A DNA stretch of 64,000 nt from Micromonospora sp. WMMD812 (GTDB lineage: Bacteria > Actinomycetota > Actinomycetes > Mycobacteriales > Micromonosporaceae): positions 7,070,997-7,134,996 of the forward strand of contig NZ_CP114904.1 in the NCBI RefSeq assembly GCF_027497215.1. Reading direction: 5' to 3'. This document shows, piece by piece, positions 20,217 to 27,841 of this stretch. The notes below the pieces were generated by a model, which saw only the letters and a program-made list of their open reading frames with translations, was not told the origin of the DNA and searched no databases. Position 1 is the first letter of the stretch, and every line of letters begins with the position of its first letter. The translations under genes were made by a program, and so were the position numbers.

Positions 20217-21410
20217 GTGGCCGCCACCACCTTCGACGTGTCGGAGCTGTGGACGCCGGCGGTCCGCCGTGACCCGCACGACTTCTACGACCGGGTACGG
20301 CGGGCCGGCCGGCCGGTGCTCCAGGTCGATGCGGCGGGCAACCGGCTCTGGGTGGTCGCCGGACACGCGGACGTCGTGGCGGGCCTCCGTCATCCCGGGA
20401 TCGGGCACGCGATCCACCGGCACTGCCCAGTGCCGCGTCAGTCGCGGCCGCCTCCGACGGACGAGGTGGCCAGGATCGAGGCGCGCCAACTGATCAACCT
20501 GGACCCGCCCGACCACACGCGGCTGCGCGGGTTGGTCAGCGGCGGCTTCACGGCACGGGCGGTGGCACGGTTGGAGCCGTGGATCGGCGCCCTCGCCGAT
20601 CGCCTCGTCGCGCAGGCACGGCGGCGGGGTCGGATCGACGCGGTCGCCGACCTCGCCGACCCCGTGCCGGTGAACGTCATCGCCGAGCTGGTGGGCGTAC
20701 CGGAGGCCGACCGCCCGCGCTTCCGGGCCTGGTCCGCGGCGATCGTCTCGGCCAGCCCGCACGGACCGACCGCCACCCGCGAGTTCGCGGCCTACCTGGA
20801 CGAACTGGCGGCCCGGCGACGGGCGGACCCCCGCGACGACCTGGTGTCCGAACTGACCGCGCAGGAGGACAGCGAGCAGCGGCTCGACCGCGACGAGCTC
20901 GTGGCGCTCGTGCAACTGCTGCTGATCGCGGGCCAGGAGACAACCGTCGACCTCATCGTCAACGGCATCCGGCTCCTTCTCACGCACCCGTCGCAGTGGC
21001 AGGCGCTACGAGAGCGGCCCGCGCTCGCGGCCGCCGTGGTCGAGGAGACACTCCGGTTCCGCGGACCGGTCGAGATCGTGCCGCCGCGGTTCGCCTTCGA
21101 GGACGTGGTGATCGGTGGTGGGTGGATCCCGGCGTTCGATCGGGTGGGGCTGTCGCTGTGGGGGGCCAACCGCGATCCGGCGGTGTTCGACCGGCCCCAC
21201 GAGTTCGACATCCACCGCGCGGACCTGCGCCGGCACATCGCGTTCGGGCACGGGATCCACTTCTGTCTCGGCGCCCATCTGGCCCGCCTCGAGAGCCGGA
21301 TCATGTTCGAACGGATCGCGCGGCACCTGCCGGACCTGCGGCTCGCCGTCGACGCCGGTGACCTCGACGCGTTCCGGCTGCACCGCGACCACCTGCCGCT
21401 GCGGGTGTGA
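20217..21410 (+). CDS. Cytochrome P450
   Basis: 397 residues, GTG start after GAGGAGG. Soluble bacterial class: I-helix LLIAGQETT (about residues 236-244, with the acid-alcohol pair Glu-Thr), ExxR in EETLRF (about 275) and the haem motif FGHGIHFCLG with Cys350 as iron ligand. It would hydroxylate a small molecule using ferredoxin electrons; no ferredoxin or reductase gene is adjacent. The substrate is unknown. Its place inside the arabinose island and the operator-overlapped promoter suggest coregulation with sugar use. Confidence 0.93.
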   Translation: MAATTFDVSELWTPAVRRDPHDFYDRVRRAGRPVLQVDAAGNRLWVVAGHADVVAGLRHPGIGHAIHRHCPVPRQSRPPPTDEVARIEARQLINLDPPDHTRLRGLVSGGFTARAVARLEPWIGALADRLVAQARRRGRIDAVADLADPVPVNVIAELVGVPEADRPRFRAWSAAIVSASPHGPTATREFAAYLDELAARRRADPRDDLVSELTAQEDSEQRLDRDELVALVQLLLIAGQETTVDLIVNGIRLLLTHPSQWQALRERPALAAAVVEETLRFRGPVEIVPPRFAFEDVVIGGGWIPAFDRVGLSLWGANRDPAVFDRPHEFDIHRADLRRHIAFGHGIHFCLGAHLARLESRIMFERIARHLPDLRLAVDAGDLDAFRLHRDHLPLRV

Positions 21411-21446
21411 GACGCGCGAGGTGAGCCGCGGCCGGCGGGCGGCGGG

Positions 21447-22502
21447 TCAGGCCCTCGGCGCGGCGGAGCTCTCGCGGGCGACCAGTTCGGGAGCCAGCAG
21501 CATGTGCTCGATGGGGTGCCCCGACGAGCCGATCTTGCGGAGCAGCATGTCGATGCTCAGCCGGCCGAGTTCGGCGAAGTCCTGGCGGACGGTGGTCAGG
21601 GGCGGAAGGAAGTACTCCGAGTCGGGCATGCCGTCGAACCCGACGACGCTCACGTCCTCGGGCACCCGCCGGCCCGCCTCGTGCAGCGCGCGCAGCACAC
21701 CCAGGGCGATCTGGTCGTTCGCGCAGAAGATCGCGGTGACGGTCGGGTCGGCCGCCAGCTTCCTGCCCTGCTCGTAGCCCGACCGGGCACTCCACTCCTG
21801 TGGCCCGACCGGTGGCACGAGCGCGCCGGCGGCGTACAGGGTGTCCCGCCAGCCCTCGACCCGCTCCACCGCCTCCGGCCAGTCGGCCGGGCCGGCGACG
21901 TGGTGCACGGTGGCGTGGCCGAGGTCCAGAAGGTGGCGGGTGGCGAGGGCCGCCCCGGCCCGGTTGTCGATCCGGACCGTGGGGACGCTGTCGTCGTCCG
22001 CGCCGCCGCCCACGCCGACGCAGGCGAGCACGGACGCCACCTCGACGAGCGCGTTGGTCACGGCCGGCTTCGGCGAGATGGCGATGATGCCCTCGACCGA
22101 CTGCTGTGCGAGCCGGTCGACCGCGTCGAGGACCGATTGCCGGTCGAGGCGGCGGACGGTGGCCACGCTGACGAAGTAGCCGGCGGCGCGGGCGGCGTCC
22201 TCGATGGCGTACAGCATCGAGGCGGGGCCGAACAGGGTGCTCTCGAAGCCGACGATGCCGAGCGTGCCGGAGCGTCGGGTGACCAGCGTGCGCGCGGCCA
22301 GGTTGCGGCGGTAGTTGAGCGCCTCCATCGCCTGGACGACACGCTCTCTAGTCTCCTGCCGAACGTTCGGATGATTGTTCAGCACCCGCGAGACGGTCTG
22401 ATGGGACACGCCGGCGAGCCGTGCGACGTCCCGCATGATCGTCGCCCGCGGCCGCGGCGTGCTGCCGGTCTCCGCCTGATCCGCTGAACCTCCCCGAGGC
22501 AC
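21447..22502 (-). CDS. LacI family regulator, second arabinose-type
   Basis: 351 residues from GTG at 22502, 36 bases after the convergent P450 stop on the other strand. The reading frame stays open upstream to 22646, but AAGGTAGGG before 22502 and normal LacI length favour this start. HTH: MRDVARLAGVSHQTVSRVLN near residue 22; the recognition helix equals that of the LacI at 6405-7424. Ligand domain of the Peripl_BP_3 type. A weak operator-like CTTTAGCGCTGGGA (22535-22548) lies before this start and could mean autoregulation. Confidence 0.87.
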   Translation of the reverse strand: MPRGGSADQAETGSTPRPRATIMRDVARLAGVSHQTVSRVLNNHPNVRQETRERVVQAMEALNYRRNLAARTLVTRRSGTLGIVGFESTLFGPASMLYAIEDAARAAGYFVSVATVRRLDRQSVLDAVDRLAQQSVEGIIAISPKPAVTNALVEVASVLACVGVGGGADDDSVPTVRIDNRAGAALATRHLLDLGHATVHHVAGPADWPEAVERVEGWRDTLYAAGALVPPVGPQEWSARSGYEQGRKLAADPTVTAIFCANDQIALGVLRALHEAGRRVPEDVSVVGFDGMPDSEYFLPPLTTVRQDFAELGRLSIDMLLRKIGSSGHPIEHMLLAPELVARESSAAPRA

Positions 22503-22642
22503 TGGCCCTACCTTCTGCTCGGCATCGTCGATCACTTTAGCGCTGGGAACCCGGGCGGCCGGATGCGCCGGTGGGGAAGCCGCTCCGCGCGCGACGCCGC
22601 GGATGCCGCTGGTGGCGTCGACGGCGCTGGTGTCCGCACCGG

Positions 22643-23713
22643 TCACGGCAGCGCCTCGTCCCGCTGCGGCTCGCGAGGACGCCGGGGAGCCGGCGGGGCA
22701 GCCGGGCCGGTGGACTCACGGACGACCAGGCGGCAGGGCTGCCGGAGGACCCCACGCGACGGTGTCCCGTCGAGCGCGGCGAACAGGTGCATGACCGCGC
22801 TCGCGCCGAGCTGCTCGAGGTTGAGGTCGACGGTGGTCAGGGGAGGCCGGCAGTCGGTCGCGAAGTCCTCCCAGTTGTCGTAGCCGACGATGGCGACGTC
22901 GTCGGGGATCCGGCGACCGAGGTCGAGCAATGTCTGGGCGACCCCGGTCGCGATCTGGTCGTTGCCGCAGAAGACGGCGTCGACGTCGGGGTCGGCGCTG
23001 AGGAGCATGTGGGCGGCGTGCCGGCCCCAGCGCTGCGACCACTCGCCGTAGAGCGGCTCCCGGCCGGCCAGGGGTAGCCCGTGCTCCTCGAGGACGGCCC
23101 GCAGCCCGGTGACCCGGTCGCGGGCGGCCCGGTAGCTGTGCGGCCCGGTGACGTGGGCGATCCGGCGCCGGCCGAGAGCGACGAGGTGCTCGGCGGCGAG
23201 GCGGGCGCCGCCCTCGTCGTCGGCCAGCAGGGAGACGTCCTCGGGTTCGGCGGACTCGCCGTAGACGTAGACGACCGGGACGGGAATGTCCCGGGCGAGG
23301 GACGGCCGTACGTCGTTGCTGTCGCCGACCACGATGAAGCCGTCGACCCGGCGGGCGAGCAGCGTCCGGATGTAGTGGTGGCGGCGGATGGCATCCCCGC
23401 GGGCGTCGCAGAGCAGCACCGACATCTGCTCGTTGCCGAGGGCGTTCTCGGCGCCCAACAGGATCGGCATCGAGAAGCGACCGCCGAGTTCGTCGGTGAG
23501 CAGGCCGATGGTCCGGGTGCGACCCGATATCAGCCCCCGGGCCAGCGCGTTGGGGTGGAAGGACAGCTCGCTCGCCGCCCGGAGCACGCGTTCCCGGGTC
23601 GCGGGCGCGACCTCGCCCCGGTCGTTGAGCGCCTTCGAGGCGGTGGCCACGGAGACGCCGGCCCGACGCGCGACGTCGCTCAAGGTCACGGCCTGCGTGC
23701 GTTGCCTGCCCAT
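22643..23713 (-). CDS. LacI family regulator of the MalEFG/GH127 operon
   Basis: 356 residues from ATG at 23713. HTH LSDVARRAGVSVATASKALN with a different recognition helix from the other two LacI proteins here, hinge FHPNALARGLISGRT, and a ligand domain with Asp/Arg sugar contacts (VDAVFCGNDQIATGV). It is divergent from the binding-protein gene at 24591. Four CGAAA/TTTCG inverted repeats occur in the intervening 880 bases, one on its own start codon, suggesting autorepression and control of the importer. The inducer is probably an arabino-oligosaccharide (inference). Confidence 0.88.
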   Translation of the reverse strand: MGRQRTQAVTLSDVARRAGVSVATASKALNDRGEVAPATRERVLRAASELSFHPNALARGLISGRTRTIGLLTDELGGRFSMPILLGAENALGNEQMSVLLCDARGDAIRRHHYIRTLLARRVDGFIVVGDSNDVRPSLARDIPVPVVYVYGESAEPEDVSLLADDEGGARLAAEHLVALGRRRIAHVTGPHSYRAARDRVTGLRAVLEEHGLPLAGREPLYGEWSQRWGRHAAHMLLSADPDVDAVFCGNDQIATGVAQTLLDLGRRIPDDVAIVGYDNWEDFATDCRPPLTTVDLNLEQLGASAVMHLFAALDGTPSRGVLRQPCRLVVRESTGPAAPPAPRRPREPQRDEALP

Positions 23714-23727
23714 CGAAACCCTTTCGA
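23713..23727. promoter_or_regulatory. LacI-type operator TCGAAA-CCC-TTTCGA at the regulator start
   Basis: A perfect 6-3-6 inverted repeat abutting the ATG of the minus-strand lacI gene. It shares the CGAAA-N3-TTTCG core with 24100-24112. Binding here would block transcription or translation of the regulator itself. Confidence 0.55.
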
Positions 23728-23810
23728 CGTGTCATTTCGAACCCGAGCTGAGCCTAGCCACCCACGGTACGCCATCGGCGTCGCCAAGCTGTTACCCGAC
23801 AAGGGCTTTT

Positions 23811-23826
23811 CCGAAAAGGTTTTCGG
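23811..23826. promoter_or_regulatory. LacI-type operator CCGAAAA-GG-TTTTCGG
   Basis: A perfect 7-2-7 inverted repeat, about 100 bases upstream of the lacI start. Read as CGAAA-N4-TTTCG it matches the spacing of the site at 24244-24257. Confidence 0.55.
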
Positions 23827-24099
23827 ATGGCAGCGTAGGACGCGGTGCCGGCCGTGCCCGCGCGAGCCGTCCGGATCGGGATCGTCCGCGGGTCGGACCG
23901 GTCCGCACCGGGGAACGCCGCCGCCTCCCGTGTGCTCGAGATGCGCGAGCGGTCGGCCGCCGAGTCGGGTCGTGAGATCCACGACGTGTCTCCGGGACCG
24001 TCCGCCGGGTGCCGGTCGCCCGACGGGGTCGTCGCGGCGCCCGCCGGGGGGCGGCACTGCCGACCGCCCTCGACAACGGCCGCCCGGCAATCCCCTCTC
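23827..24099. other. Gene-free intergenic DNA between lacI and the importer operon
   Basis: No convincing reading frame, RNA or repeat is visible between the operator sites. The whole lacI-importer gap (23714-24590) is unusually long for this window and is mainly regulatory. Confidence 0.4.
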
Positions 24100-24112
24100 C
24101 GAAAGGCTTTCG
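24100..24112. promoter_or_regulatory. LacI-type operator CGAAA-GGC-TTTCG
   Basis: A perfect 5-3-5 inverted repeat followed by an AT-rich run (CAAATATTTCAG). Third of four related sites in the divergent lacI-importer region. Confidence 0.5.
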
Positions 24113-24239
24113 CAAATATTTCAGATGATCGAGCGGGGCGGGACGCTCGCCCGCCGGACCAACCGTAGTGCCAAGACGCGGTTACGGGAACGGTGGACCC
24201 GGTCGTCGAAGGCGGTTCGTGTTTTACCCGTTAGACATC

Positions 24240-24268
24240 TTGCCGAAATCGTTTTCGTGCGACACCCT
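24240..24268 (+). promoter_or_regulatory. Likely importer-operon promoter with operator
   Basis: TTGCCG (24240-24245), 17 bases and CACCCT (24263-24268) are a weak promoter. CGAAA-TCGT-TTTCG (24244-24257) fills the spacer, so repressor binding would exclude polymerase. The first gene starts about 320 bases downstream; that leader shows nothing else recognisable. Confidence 0.4.
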
Positions 24269-24590
24269 AGCGGCAAGCAGTGACACCCACCACTTTGCCG
24301 CGGCGGTGACGATGTGACGCACGAGCCGCGCCGGATCCGGCGGGAGGCGTAGACGCGATGGGGCGGTACGGAACATCGCGCACAGCGGCCGTGCCGCACG
24401 GCGAAGTCCTCGGCGACGAGTTCACCGGGCCGAGCGGCCACACCCGACGCCGCCGCCCCGACGGTCCACACCGCACGCTCGCGCGGCCGGCGACCGTCAC
24501 CCCCGGGCGGATACCCCTGATCGAACGTGAGCCTTCACCCCGCAGGGGCCGCACAGCGCCCTGCGAACGATGTGACCCGAGGAGATGAAC

Positions 24591-25889
24591 ATGAGGAGCA
24601 CCCTGGGCAGACGTACAGCCCTGCGTTCGCTGGCGGGCGTCCTGGTGGCGGCCCTGACCGTCGGCGTGGCGGCGTGCAGCGGGGACGAACCGAGCGGCCC
24701 GAGCGTCGCCGAGGCCGGACCCACCGGCGTCGACGACGGCAGCGAACTCACCATGTGGACCCGTGCCCCGCTGGAGAAGCAGGCGAAGCTCCTCGTTGAC
24801 GCCTACAACTCCAGCCACCAGAACAAGGTCAAGCTGACCGTCGTGCCCAACGACGACTACGTGGCCAAGGTCGGGGCGGCCGCCGGGTCCGGCGGCCTTC
24901 CGGACCTCTTCGCCGCGGACATCGTCTACGTGCCGAACTGGGTGAGCCAGGGGCTCTTCCAGGACCTCAGCACGAACATCAAGGGCCTCGACTTCAAGGA
25001 CTCCATCAACAAGGGGCACCTCGCGGCCGGCACCGTCGACGGCAAGGAGCACGTCCTGCCGTTCGTGCTGGACCTCTCGATGCTGTTCTGGAACAAGCAG
25101 CTGTTCAAGGAGGCCGGGCTGGACCCGGAGAAGGCTCCGGCGACGCTCGAGGAGTACGCCGCCGCGGCCAAGGCGGTCCAGGCGCTGAAGAAGGACGGCG
25201 TCTACGGCACCGCGACCGGCCTGAACTGCGGCGGATGCCTCGTCTTCACCTGGTTCCCCTCCATCTGGGCCGCCGGCGGTCAGGTGTTCAGCGAGGACGG
25301 CACCGAGTCCAAGCTCGCCGACCCCACGGCGCAGAAGGTGTACAGCACCTGGAACGACCTGTGGAAGTCCGGCGCCGTACTGCCCGCGTCGGCCGGCGAG
25401 ACGGGTCCGACGTGGACCGCGCCGTTCACCGAGGGGAAGGTCGGCCTGATGTTCTACCCGGCGACGCTGCTCTCCTCGACCCCGTTCGACGTCGGCGTCG
25501 CCGGGATCCCCGGCCCCGGGGGCGGCGCCTCCACCTTCGTCGGCGGGGACGGTATCGGGGTCTCCAAGGACTCCAAGAAGGCGGCGCAGGCCTGGAACTT
25601 CCTGAGCTGGATGATGTCCGAGGACGCCCAGGTCGAGGTGCTGGCGAAGAACAAGGACGTGGTGTCGCGCGCCGACCTCGCGAGCAACAAGTACGCCGCC
25701 GAGGACCCGCGGCTGGTCACCATCAACGAGGTGGCCGGCAAGGGCGACACCCCCGTCGCGCTGAACTTCCAGCAGGCGTTCAACGCGCCGAACAGCCCCT
25801 GGCTGACCCTCGTCCGCAACCAGGTGCTCAACGGCAGCGGCGACGTGCAGAAGGACAACGGCGAGATCACCGCCGTTCTCAAGCAGTAG
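24591..25889 (+). CDS. ABC transporter oligosaccharide-binding lipoprotein (CUT1)
   Basis: 432 residues. ATG at 24591 is preferred to the in-frame ATG at 24585 because GAGGAG (24579-24584) is then six bases away. Twin-arginine-like RRTALRSLAG followed by lipobox VGVAACSG. SBP_bac_1 fold (ELTMWTRAPLEKQAKLLVDAY), the type that binds oligosaccharides. First gene of an operon with two MalFG-type permeases and a GH127 enzyme, so the ligand is probably a beta-L-arabino-oligosaccharide (inference). Confidence 0.9.
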   Translation: MRSTLGRRTALRSLAGVLVAALTVGVAACSGDEPSGPSVAEAGPTGVDDGSELTMWTRAPLEKQAKLLVDAYNSSHQNKVKLTVVPNDDYVAKVGAAAGSGGLPDLFAADIVYVPNWVSQGLFQDLSTNIKGLDFKDSINKGHLAAGTVDGKEHVLPFVLDLSMLFWNKQLFKEAGLDPEKAPATLEEYAAAAKAVQALKKDGVYGTATGLNCGGCLVFTWFPSIWAAGGQVFSEDGTESKLADPTAQKVYSTWNDLWKSGAVLPASAGETGPTWTAPFTEGKVGLMFYPATLLSSTPFDVGVAGIPGPGGGASTFVGGDGIGVSKDSKKAAQAWNFLSWMMSEDAQVEVLAKNKDVVSRADLASNKYAAEDPRLVTINEVAGKGDTPVALNFQQAFNAPNSPWLTLVRNQVLNGSGDVQKDNGEITAVLKQ

Positions 25890-25995
25890 CGGCCGTCACG
25901 GGCGTGCGTCGACCGCGGCAGTCCCCGGCCGGCGTACGCCCGCGACGCGGTCCTGATCGACGACGGTCCGACGCGGAAGAAACGAGAGGTTCCCG

Positions 25996-26913
25996 ATGAG
26001 TGTCACCACGCCGTCCCGCTCGCCCCGTGCGGCGGTGCGGGGCCGCGCCCGCCCCCGCGGCCGTCGGGCACTGCTCGGCTGGCTCTACGCGACACCGACG
26101 GCGGTCTTCGTCGCCGCGCTCTTCGTCGTGCCGTTGCTGCTCGTCGTCAAGATGTCGATCTCCCGTTGGCCGCTGCTCACCGGCGACCAGGGCATCAACG
26201 CGCCCGACAACTTCACCAAGGCGATCGACCACCGCTTCTTCACCGACTCGGTGGTGTTCACCGTCAAGTACACCGTGCTCGCGACCGTCCTGCTGCTGGC
26301 TCTCGGCCTGGGGCTGGCCCTGCTCGTGCAGGAGTCGAGCCGGTGGAACAGCCTGCTGCGCGCGTCGTTCCTGATTCCCAGCGCCCTCGGGCTGGCCTCG
26401 GCCTCCCTGCTGTTCTACGTCCTCTACTCGCCGTACGCGAGCCCGCTCGCACCCCTGATGGACCGCCTGGGCTTCACCTTCCTCGGTTCCCCGACCGCCG
26501 CGCTGCTCTCCACGACCTTCCTCATCGTCTGGCGCTACGCCGGTTTCTACATGGTGCTGATGCTCGTCGGCCTGCAAGGCATACCGGCGGACGTCTACGA
26601 GGCCGCCCGCTCCGACGGCGCCAGCCGGTGGCAGACCTTCCGGAAGATCACCCTGCCGTTGCTGCGCCCGACGCTCGCACTGACCACGGTGCTCTGCGTC
26701 ACCGGCTCACTGCTCGCCTTCGAGCAGTTCTACATCCTCACGAAGGGCGGCCCGGACAACAGCACGATCACCGTCGTCCAGCTCATCTACACGGTGGCGT
26801 TCCAGGGCCAGAACGACCTCGGTCTGGCCGCCGCGATCTCCGTCATCGTCCTGCTGGCCCTGATTCTCATCAACGCCCTGCAATTGCGCGCCTTCCGGTC
26901 CGAGGAGAGTTGA
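25996..26913 (+). CDS. Sugar ABC transporter permease, MalF/UgpA-like
   Basis: 305 residues with six membrane segments and the EAA loop EAARSDGASRWQTFRKITLP (about residues 203-222) that docks the ATPase. CUT1 family. The next permease starts five bases after its stop. No ATPase gene is in this operon. Confidence 0.93.
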   Translation: MSVTTPSRSPRAAVRGRARPRGRRALLGWLYATPTAVFVAALFVVPLLLVVKMSISRWPLLTGDQGINAPDNFTKAIDHRFFTDSVVFTVKYTVLATVLLLALGLGLALLVQESSRWNSLLRASFLIPSALGLASASLLFYVLYSPYASPLAPLMDRLGFTFLGSPTAALLSTTFLIVWRYAGFYMVLMLVGLQGIPADVYEAARSDGASRWQTFRKITLPLLRPTLALTTVLCVTGSLLAFEQFYILTKGGPDNSTITVVQLIYTVAFQGQNDLGLAAAISVIVLLALILINALQLRAFRSEES

Positions 26914-26918
26914 CGCCG

Positions 26919-27839
26919 ATGGCCGTCGTGTCCAGTTCCCCCTCACCCACCGCCGGCGCGGCCCCGCCCGTCGCGGCGCCGTCCGGTGCCCGCGGACCGG
27001 GCACCTCGCGGGGCGTGACCATCGCCGGGATCGCGCTGCGCACGCCGTACTGGGTGTTCACCGCGGCGGTCGCGCTGATCTTCCTCGCTCCGCTCGTGTG
27101 GACGGCGGTGGCCTCGGTCAGCCCGCAGGCCGGCACCAACCAGGTGGACGGCTGGGGGTTCGGCAACTACGAGACGCTGGCGAACTATCAGGCCGGGATC
27201 TGGCGGTACCTCGCCAACTCGACCCTCGTCTCCCTGCTGACGGTCGTCCTGACCCTGCTGATCTCCCTGCTGGGTGGGTACGCGTTCGCGCGGTTCCGGT
27301 TTCCCGGCCGGAACCTCCTCTTCCTGCTCACCCTCGCGATCCTCATGGTCCCCTACGCGACGCTGTTGATCCCGCTCTACGTGTTGCTCAACGAGGTGGG
27401 GCTGCAGAACTCGCTCGTCGGGGTGGCCCTCGTGCTCACGATGTTCCAGCTGCCGTTCGCCACCTTCCTGATGCGCATCTCCTTCGAGGCGGTGCCGCGC
27501 GAACTCGACGAGGCCGCGCTGGTCGACGGGTGCTCGTCGTTCGCCGCGCTGTGGCGGGTGCTCCTGCCCGCGGTGAAGCCGGGCCTGATCACCGTGGGAT
27601 TGTTCGCGTTCCTCGCCGCCTGGAACGACTTCATGGCGCCGCTGATCCTCATCAACGACACCGAGCGCCAGACGCTTCCGCTCGCCGTGTCGAACCTGCG
27701 CGGCCAGGTCCAGGGTGTCGTCGACTACGGGGCGACCGAAGCGGGCGTCGTGGTCCTCGCCCTGCCGTGCATCGTCCTGTTCCTGCTGCTCCAACGACAC
27801 TACGTGCGCGGCTTCATGTCCGGCGCGCTGAAGGGATGA
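26919..27839 (+). CDS. Sugar ABC transporter permease, MalG/UgpE-like
   Basis: 306 residues from ATG at 26919, 6 bases after the preceding stop, with GAGGAGAG upstream. Alanine/proline-rich cytoplasmic N-terminus, six membrane segments and EAA loop DEAALVDGCSSFAALWRVLL. Partner of the preceding permease; a multi-use ATPase encoded elsewhere (MsiK-type in actinomycetes) presumably powers the pair. Confidence 0.93.
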   Translation: MAVVSSSPSPTAGAAPPVAAPSGARGPGTSRGVTIAGIALRTPYWVFTAAVALIFLAPLVWTAVASVSPQAGTNQVDGWGFGNYETLANYQAGIWRYLANSTLVSLLTVVLTLLISLLGGYAFARFRFPGRNLLFLLTLAILMVPYATLLIPLYVLLNEVGLQNSLVGVALVLTMFQLPFATFLMRISFEAVPRELDEAALVDGCSSFAALWRVLLPAVKPGLITVGLFAFLAAWNDFMAPLILINDTERQTLPLAVSNLRGQVQGVVDYGATEAGVVVLALPCIVLFLLLQRHYVRGFMSGALKG

Positions 27840-27841
27840 CC

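Noticed and set aside
22535..22548. Operator-like CTTTAGCGCTGGGA before the second LacI gene
   Set aside because: Only 9 of 14 positions fit the consensus; mentioned with the gene but too weak to list as a site.
25890..25995. Possible hairpin after the third binding-protein gene
   Set aside because: The 9-bp stem needs a G-U pair and a loop of more than 20 bases, far weaker than the hairpins after the other two binding-protein genes.
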